Translations under genes and position numbers: made by a program
The notes under the pieces: generated by a model
What the model saw: the letters and a program-made list of their open reading frames with translations, nothing else
Database searches by the model: none
Told to the model about the DNA's origin: nothing
Assembly (NCBI GenBank): GCA_030762895.1
Contig: CM061069.1
Span: 84,281,048 to 84,345,047 of the forward strand
Reading direction: 5' to 3'
From: Sophora flavescens
Taxonomy: Eukaryota > Streptophyta > Magnoliopsida > Fabales > Fabaceae
Length of the DNA: 64,000 nucleotides
In this document: piece after piece, positions 57,168 to 64,000 of the stretch
How positions within the stretch are numbered: position 1 is the stretch's first letter
Layout: each line of letters begins with the position of its first letter

Positions 57168-59612
57168 AGTACTGTATTTATTGTGTTGACACACTGCACA
57201 CTCATTCACAAACTTCTTAACATTTGCATGCATTCCAAGCCAGTATAAGTGAGTAGATAGGCGGGATAATGTAGCTTTAATACCCCGAGTGGTCTCCCAT
57301 GGGGGAAGAATGAAATTCCCCAAGTAATGATGGGATTAGATCTGAATCTCTTCGAATGAATAACCTGTCACCAAAATGTAGAAGCCCGTACTTGAGGGAA
57401 AATTTTTGCTGCATGTTGAGATCTTCCTGAAACTTGTGAATCAATTTTTGCCCCATAGAGTGGTCTCTATAGAAAGTATTGAGACTGTCCAGCAGTGGAC
57501 TATAGTAGGAAAGCTGATAGTGGCAAACATAGGTTGGGGTGAATCAATAGGGACCCGGGACAAGGCATCCGCCACCACGTTTTCCTTGCCGGGTTTTTAG
57601 TGTATTTCATATTGGTAACCCATGAGTTTGGTACGCCATTTTTGTTGCTCCGGGGTCTGAATGGTCTATGTGAGGAGACTTTTAAGGCTTTTATGATCTG
57701 TAAAAATCTTAAAAGTATTCCCCAAAAGATACTGGCGCCGTTTTTTGATGGCCTCAGTCAACGCATAGAGTTCCCTAATATATGTGGAAGATGTAGCCAA
57801 TCGGGGACAGTTTCTTACTGAAAAATACTATCGGGCGACTGTTCTGGGACAAGACAGCACCTACAGCAACTCCTGAAGCGCCCGTAGTGGCCTCAAATGG
57901 TATGGAAAAAACTGGAAGAGTAAGGATGGGTAGGCGCGTCATAGCTTGTTTGAGTGTTTGGAAAGCTTGGGTAGCGACAGGGGGGCAATTCCAAGTAGTG
58001 GATTTAAGTAAATTAGTCAAAGGGCTTGCATTGGCGGTATAGTCGTTCACAAACCGTCGGTAAAAACCAGTGAGCCCTAAGAAAGCCCGAAGGGTTGTGA
58101 GGGAAGTAGGAGCTGGCCAATCCCGAATAGAATTCAATTTACTAGGGTCGGCTTGAACCCCTTTTCCATCAATAATGTGGCCCAAATAGTCAATCGAGCT
58201 AACCCCAAATCTGCACTTAGCAAGCTTAGCATAGAAATGATTTTGTAGTAATAAGCGCAGAATCATCTGTACATGATGCAAGTGTTGTTCCCAAGTAGGA
58301 CTAAAAATAAGTATATCATAAAAAAAACAAGGACAAACTTACGCAAATAGGGTCGCAGGAGGTCATTCATGGCCGCTTGAAAGGTGGACGGGGCGTTAGT
58401 GAGCCTGAAAGGCATAACAAGGAAGTCATAATGCCCATCAAAAGTCCGAAAACCTGTTTTTGGAATGTCCTCTTAATAAATGCGGATTTGATCATAGCCC
58501 GATCTAAGATCAATTTTAGAGAAGTAGGAAGCCCCATTGAGCTCATCAAGGAGTTCATCAATTGTGGGAATAGGGAAACGATCCTTGATAGTAATGGCGT
58601 TGAGAGCCCGAAAATCAACACAAAATCTCCAAGTACCATCCTTCTTTTTGACTAGAAGGACCGGGGAGGAATAGGGGCTAGTGCTAGGATGAATGAGCCC
58701 CTCTTGAAGCATTTCAGCAATGATCGTCGTAGCTTCTTTTTGGAAATGAGGGTAGCGGTATGGTTTTATATTCACCAGGGTTGAGGTAGGGTGGAGGTGA
58801 ATGTGATGGTCGTGGGGTCGGTTGGGTGGCAGCCCATGGAGTGTGGTGAAGACATGAGAGTAGAGTTGTAGGATCGGAAGTAGGTTCGGTGGGACAAAGG
58901 CAAGGAGCTCTTGGTCCTCGGGCTTGAGGTGGTGTATAGGGTCTGGTAGCGTGTTAGGGTGGCTGTTTTTGGAAAATGTAGGAATCATGGAAATTGTCAG
59001 GCATGTGGCAATAGAATCGATGTGTATCATATGATTAAGGTGATGGAAAGTAGCAGGAGTCACCATGGCAGAGTTGTTGCCCTTAAGAGTGACCAATGAC
59101 CCATCATGGTAAAATTGCATTGATAGCACTGTAAAATCTGAAACAAAAGGGCCTAGTGTTTGCAGTCATCGAACACCAAGGACAACATCGGTACCATGGA
59201 TAGGTAGGAGGTAAAAAGGAATATGGAAAGTATTGGGTCTCATTGTAATGGGAACTGATTGACAATAGCCCGAACAGTGCAACTGGGCTCCATTCCCAAC
59301 CATGACTGAAAATGTAGTTAAGGGGGTAATGGATAGGTTTAGGAAGGTAGCTATGCGGGGTTAGATAATGTCATGTGAGCTGCCCATGTCGACCAAAACC
59401 AATACCGGGTGGCCAAGGATGAGGGCTGGAAAGCACAATGTGCGTAGGGAGGGTTGGCCTTGGACAACATCCATAGAAAGATGAAAATGTTCAGGATTAG
59501 GTGATGTGGGGGTGGTTTCAGGTGGACTATGCTGAATGGGTAGGGGCGGTTGTGGTAAAGTAGTAGGATTAGGTGGTTTGGGTTGGGCAAAGAGGAAAAG
59601 GTCCTTGACCGC
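57168..59612 (-). pseudogene. pol: Reina-like chromovirus pol: protease, RT, RNase H, integrase start
   Basis: On the minus strand: protease with VLVLVDMGSSHDII (about 59360-59400); RT at 59129-58473 with GLIHPSTSPYSSPVLLVKKK, WRFCVDFRALN and FSKIDLRSGYDQI; a broken FDD catalytic site near 58310-58325, where the frame shifts; then RT thumb and RNase H at 58281-57775 (YLGHIIDGKGVQAD, FYRRFVNDYT). The usual DASG of RNase H is altered to GASG. The integrase HHCC zinc motif is at about 57175-57260 (THLYWLGM ... CAVCQHN). The pol is cut at 57167 by the LTR of element B, and the chromodomain reappears at 39640. Gag is missing: sequence before 59612 belongs to another element. Confidence 0.88.
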
Positions 59613-59655
59613 GCTGTCGCCACGCGCCAAAAAGAACGAGCGATTATTAAAATAA

Positions 59656-60869
59656 TGTAGTATAGAGCGACAACTCGGATATCGTCTCTCAAGGACTCTT
59701 TAGTGTTGTTATTATTAACAGAAAATCAAAAGTTAGTTTTTGGGGGGTTTTGAGATTGAAATAAAATAAATAAAACAAAACAATGAAAACAAAGCAGTTA
59801 AAGAGAATAACAAATAAACTAAAGACGATTAACCTACTGTTCTTGGTTTCCCACTATCATTGGTTCAAATAAATCCAAGCCCTAAGCGGATTCTAATCCC
59901 CTCCCGGTTGTAGCAACAATTAACAACGCAATCACTACTACGGATGTATGTTCCTATTCCCGAAATAACAAACGGGGTGAAGCCCTCATGAACAAACGAA
60001 CATGAACGAACACACGCGAAATAACAAACGTGATTAAGTATAGAAACATAGCATCACCGAAATGAATCAACACAATACTATACATTCCTGAAATAACAAA
60101 CAGAAACATATAGCATTGCATTGAAAAGAGAAAAGCATACAAAACAGGAATACAAGAACCTCAAGTGTGGTAATGGAAACCAATCCCAGTAGATTAATCT
60201 AGGAGACTAGTTCTCCATTACAGGAATAAACATAAAAGAAAAGGAAACAAAACAAACTACAACTACTGACTAGCTAAGACTAGCCAAAACTGACTAGCCC
60301 CCCATTTCATTCTGCCATAGAGCAGTTTATATACAATTTCTGGAATCCAAGGCCTCGCGAGGCGAAGCACTGATCGCGAGGCGACTAACACGAAAGGTCT
60401 GCAACTCTTGGTATTCTCACGAGGCGAGCATATCTTCGCGAGGCGAACTCTTCAAATTCCCTACTGTAACGCCCGTGATCTTCAACATGCCCAAACCGTG
60501 ATGGCTTCTGGTCTTTCAAGACTCGCGAGGCGAAGGGATGCTCGCGAGGCGAACGCTTTAACTTCAAAACTGCCACGACCGTGATATTCAACACGGGTAA
60601 ACCGTGATTGTCTCTGACTTTTCAGGCTTGCGTGACTCGCGGGGCGAGTGGCTCCAGATTTATTTTATTTTATTTTATTAACCTGAAAAACAGAAAATAA
60701 CATAAGTACTTTATTTAACTCTAAATCAACTAAATTAACCTAAAAACACTTTACAGACTCAAAATGCTACTTAGAGACAATCAAGTCTAATTTGGGTGAA
60801 AATGATATAAAATTAGCACAAAGTCAAGGTCTTTACTAGTTATAAAACCAGTCAAACAGAGGCTCATCA
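59656..60869 (-). repeat. LTR of second array (left copy)
   Basis: TGTAGTATAG...GGCTCATCA on the plus strand, 1214 bp. A TATA-like TATATAAA on the minus strand lies at about 60325-60334. GC-rich dyads lie at 60355-60652, upstream of it in transcription sense. No gene. The exact right-hand (minus 3') LTR edge is inferred from TG/CA and from the match to the other copy. Confidence 0.75.
60355..60652. repeat. Phased dyad array in LTR of second array
   Basis: TCGCGAGGCGA-type 11-mers occur in pairs with starts 19 bp apart: 60355/60374, 60417/60436, 60523/60542. Between them lie diverged CACG-type units (60465-60505, 60570-60610) and a single CTCGCGGGGCGAG near 60638. The reverse complement TCGCCTCGCGA is the core of the array in the 43-53 kb LTRs. 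Confidence 0.88.
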
Positions 60870-62224
60870 ACAAATACCCCAAACTTAAACTTTGCTTGTC
60901 CCCAAGCAAACTAAAACTTAAACAGGACTCAGACTTGGCAAAACATGGCAAGCTTAAGGATTCAATCAACTTTACACAGATTTCAAGCAATTTAACAAAA
61001 CAATTTTTCTTTCAATGTTCCCCCCTTTCAAGCAAAGTAATCCCCACAATCATTTATTCTAAACAATTGAGAATTTCACCATTCAAACACTCATTAATCT
61101 AAGCAGGGGAACCAAGTCACACACAAAAGGGAGATCACCAAATTCAAACAACTGCCTTCCTCACAAGGGGAATTTGTGTTTCACTCAATCGCTCAGTTTG
61201 TGTCAGGCTAACATTTCACTCAGTTTCACTTTTAAGAGCACTTCCCATAAATTTGATTTTCATCTCAAAATGATTCCCACAGAAAACATGCATGCAACAT
61301 CAAAAGGTCTTTTATGGGTTGTAATGGGGCCTGGCTAAGGGTAGGATATACAAAGGAACTAGGCTGAAGACCCTAGGAACTAAGAGAGCATGAAACATTT
61401 TTACACTTTGAATTTAACTCAAGTTCCTTTTTCATTTTTCATTTTGCTTTGGGTGACTACAACCTTTTTATTTATTTTTGGCATTTTTGTACTTTTATTT
61501 TTTTCTGTTTTTTTTTTACATAATTTTTTTTTCTCAATCCCAAACAACATATTACACCTTGCAGCCACCCCAAACTTAGTTCTTGTACCCATTCTAAGAT
61601 TCCATGCTCTCCTAATCCTAAGATCGGGTTAACATGGTTTTCCAGATTTTTGGGCTTATAACATTAGGTCATCAAGAAGCAATAGGCTAATCAGGCTCAA
61701 AGGGGCTAACTAGGGAACATGCATCGGGAATTGTTATTTTAGGCTAAGTAGTTATTTACAAAGAAAATGCCTAAATCATATGAAGCAAACACATAATCAT
61801 GCAAATCAAAAAGAGATTCAAGCAAATTCAGGAAAGTGCAACTTAAAAAGTGATTTTCACACAGTTTAAAACATGTTGGAGGCTCAAAACCTCACCTGAA
61901 CATTTTTGCAAATTGTTTGACAGAGATTCTATCCCTAGTGTGTGCTTCCTATCACCCCAAACTTATCATAAATCATGGCATCATAATAAAATCTCAAAGT
62001 TCAGTTTTCGATCATATGGGGATCATTTTTCAAAAAATTTTCAAATCCTAGGGGGAAAACAGTCAACACTATCATGCAATCCATCTATGCAAATTCAACC
62101 AAATCCATCAAACTTGCCAATACCAGACTCAACACAACTCCTGAGCTTCTCAAATTATTCAGGAGCTTTATTCAAAACAAAACGGAATTAAAGTAAGGAA
62201 AAGAAAATTAAAAAGAAGAAAGGG
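60870..62224 (-). other. Non-coding interior of second array
   Basis: Next to the LTR are the CCCCAAACTTAAAC tract (putative polypurine tract on the minus strand) and TTGCTTGTCCCCAAGCAA. The rest is A/T-rich and parallels the 3' non-coding part of the 43-53 kb units (for example CAACTGCCTTCCTCACAAGG and CATGCATGCAACATCAAAAGG). No supported gene. Confidence 0.7.
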
Positions 62225-62487
62225 TTAAGAAAACTCATTAAGGGCGGTTCCACCAGGATCCCACTGCTTGTAGCATAAGGCCCACGTGGTGGCCAAAGGG
62301 CGGAAGCTCATTCCATGCTTCCATGACTTGCAGCCTTGATGTGGGGATGAGAACTTGACAATTATGATGACTTCGCCGAGTGCGGCGGACTTCTCAGTCC
62401 CCTTCGGGTCACAGCTGACCTCTTTATCTACAAAGTCTCCCCAATAGAAGTGGGGCTCAATGACCGCGCTGTCGCCACGCGCCAAAA
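62225..62487 (-). pseudogene. Short Gag-tail remnant of second array
   Basis: A frame ending KQWDPGGTALNEFS repeats the WDPGG motif that ends the Gag remnant of the 43-53 kb elements. The preceding residues have no domain that I recognise. The true start is unclear because the frame runs back through the PBS region. It is much shorter than its relative, so the element is nearly devoid of coding capacity. Confidence 0.5.
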
Positions 62488-62509
62488 AGAATGAGTGATT
62501 ATAAAATAA

Positions 62510-63713
62510 TGCAGTATAGTGCGACAACTCGGATCGTCTCTCAAGGACTCTTTAGGTGTTGTTATTATTAACAGAAAAAGTTAGAAAAAGTTAGAATTGG
62601 GGGTTTTGAGATTGGAAACTAAATTAAAGAAGCAAAACAGAAAACAAAGCAAGAAAATAGAGCAGTTACCAAATAAGCTAAAGCGATTAACCTACTGCTT
62701 TTGGTTTCCCAACTATCATCGGTTCATGCAAATTCCTAGCCCTAAGCAGATTCTAATCCCCTCCCGGTTGTAGCAATAATTCACAAGCGGAACCACTACT
62801 ACAGATATATGTCCTTATTCCCGAATTAAGCAAACGGGGTTAAGCACTTCGTGAACTAAGCGAACACGAAACGTACACACGCGAATTAAGCAAACGCGAT
62901 TATATATAGGAACATGATATCACCGAGATAAACCAACACAACACAATATACTCCTGAATTAAGCAAACAGAAATATAAAGCATGGCATTGAAAAGAGAAA
63001 AGGAAATGAAAACAGGAAATACAAGAACCTCAAGTATGGATAAAAACCAATTACAGTAGATTAATCTAGGAGACTAGTTCTCCATTACAAAAGTAAAACA
63101 ATAAACTAAGAAAAACAAAAGACTAACAAGTTCAGGAACTAGCCAAAACTGGCTAATTCTGACTCCCTTCAGTTCTGCCTAAGACTACTTATATACATGT
63201 TTCTGGAATCCAAGTCCTCGCGAGGCGAAGCACTGCTCGCGAGGCGAATTATGCGAAAGGTCTGCAACTCTTTGTCTTCTCGCGAGGCGAGCATATCTTT
63301 GCGAGGCGAACGCTTCAAATTCCCAAATTGCAACGCCCGTGACCTTCCACACGGGCAAGCCGTGATCGTCTCTGACTTTTCATGGTTGGATGACTCGCGA
63401 GGCGAGCCATTTCTTCGCGGGGCGAACCAGAGACATTGCATTTTCTTGGAACAGTCAGCTTCGGGGTCGCGAGGCGAACAGTCTTCTCGCGGGGCGAGAA
63501 ACTCCAGAATTATTCCTTTTTATTTACCTGAAAACAGAAAATAAAAGTAAATACTTTATTCACTCTAAATCAACTAAATTAACTTAAAAACAATTTACAG
63601 ACTCAAAATATTACTTAGAGACAATCAAGTCTAAATTGGGTAAAAATGATATAAAATTAGCACAAAGCCAAGGTCTTTACTAGTTATAAAACCAGTCAAA
63701 CAGAGGCTCATCA
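62510..63713 (-). repeat. LTR of second array (right copy)
   Basis: 1204 bp, TGCAGTATAG...GGCTCATCA on the plus strand. It is similar to 59656-60869 but with many substitutions and small indels. TATA-like TATATAAG on the minus strand at about 63187-63196. Dyad array 63218-63497, with start distances 19 (63218/63237, 63280/63299) or 20 (63395/63415, 63467/63487). Confidence 0.75.
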
Positions 63714-64000
63714 AAATACCCCAAACTTAAACTTTTCTTGTCCCCAAGCAAACTACACTCAAAAACTTAAAAAGACTCAAGACCTGGCAAAACATGGCAA
63801 ACTTAAGGACTCAATTAAATTTCACACAGATTTCAAGCAATTTATCAAAATAATTTTCTTCAATGTTCCCCCCTAACAAACAAAACAATCCCCACATTCA
63901 TTTATTCTAAACAGTTGAGAAATTCATCATTCAAACAATCATCAATCTAAGCAGGGGATCTAAGTTACACACAAAAGAGAGATCACCAAAATCAAACAAC
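63714..64000 (-). other. Interior of second array, cut by window end
   Basis: This repeats 60870-61160 with moderate divergence (putative polypurine tract, CCCCAAGCAA motif, ACTTGGCAAAACATGGCAA-like text). It continues beyond the window. Confidence 0.75.

Larger units (their letters stand above)
59613..64000 (-). mobile_element. Second tandem array of a related non-autonomous element
   Basis: Two LTRs in the same direction (59656-60869 and 62510-63713), an interior between them (60870-62509), a PBS-side stub beyond the left LTR (59613-59655, same as 62465-62509) and the start of another interior after the right LTR up to the window end. This again implies LTR-int-LTR-int. The interior resembles, in reverse orientation, the 3' part of the 43-53 kb interiors, and LTR starts on the minus strand (TGATGAGCCTCTG) resemble TGATAAGCCTCTG there. 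The two LTRs differ noticeably, so this array is older. The left edge is a ragged join to pol, not an LTR end. Confidence 0.8.

Overview
The window looks like a repeat-dense, heterochromatic stretch of an angiosperm (probably eudicot) nuclear genome. It contains plant L1 LINEs with an RRM-type ORF1, a tRNA-derived SINE, Ty3/gypsy elements of several plant lineages, Ty1/copia-like solo LTRs, MITEs, long (TA)n tracts and an endogenous plant pararetrovirus. I see no intact host gene, tRNA gene or rRNA gene. The species cannot be fixed from sequence reading alone.

Left third (2.5-21.2 kb): one plant L1 LINE on the minus strand, about 6.4 kb when its passengers are subtracted, is split by two Ty3/gypsy insertions. 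The first (5012-12168, TSD AATAA) has 1400-bp LTRs and a tRNA-Asp-type primer site, encodes only Gag and protease, and so is non-autonomous. The second (15191-20228, TSD AAAAC) is a Del/Tekay-like element reduced to one 3.57-kb LTR, PBS, broken gag and a 0.28-kb stub of the other LTR.

Middle (21.2-39.3 kb): small elements, namely an L1 tail, a SINE with a 15-bp TSD, MITEs, a TRIM-like remnant and a solo LTR. They are followed by an essentially full-length endogenous caulimovirid (29767 to about 38133, minus strand). It sits between two (TA)n tracts and is opened almost exactly at its tRNA-Met primer site. Its movement-protein, capsid-region, protease, RT-RNase H and downstream ORF2 regions are all recognisable, but frameshifts and stops separate them.

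Right third (39.3-64 kb): a multi-level nest. A Reina-like chromovirus (RT and integrase N-terminus at 57.2-59.6 kb, pol tail at 39.3-39.6 kb, minus) was entered by a Del/Tekay-like element with a 4.2-kb LTR. That element was entered in gag by a copia-like solo LTR (TSD TCATT) and in its LTR by a tandem LTR-int-LTR-int-LTR array of a Gag-remnant retrotransposon (43439-53398, TSD GATAC). A second, related array in opposite orientation occupies 59.6 kb to the window end.

The most unusual structural signal is a set of GC-rich dyad repeats, CTCGC-CTCGCGAG and TCACGGC-n-GCCGTGA types, arranged as pairs whose starts lie about 19-20 bp apart. They recur in the LTRs of several distinct retrotransposon families here. 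In three LTR types they sit just upstream of a TATA box, and in one element they also occur in its 3' non-coding region.
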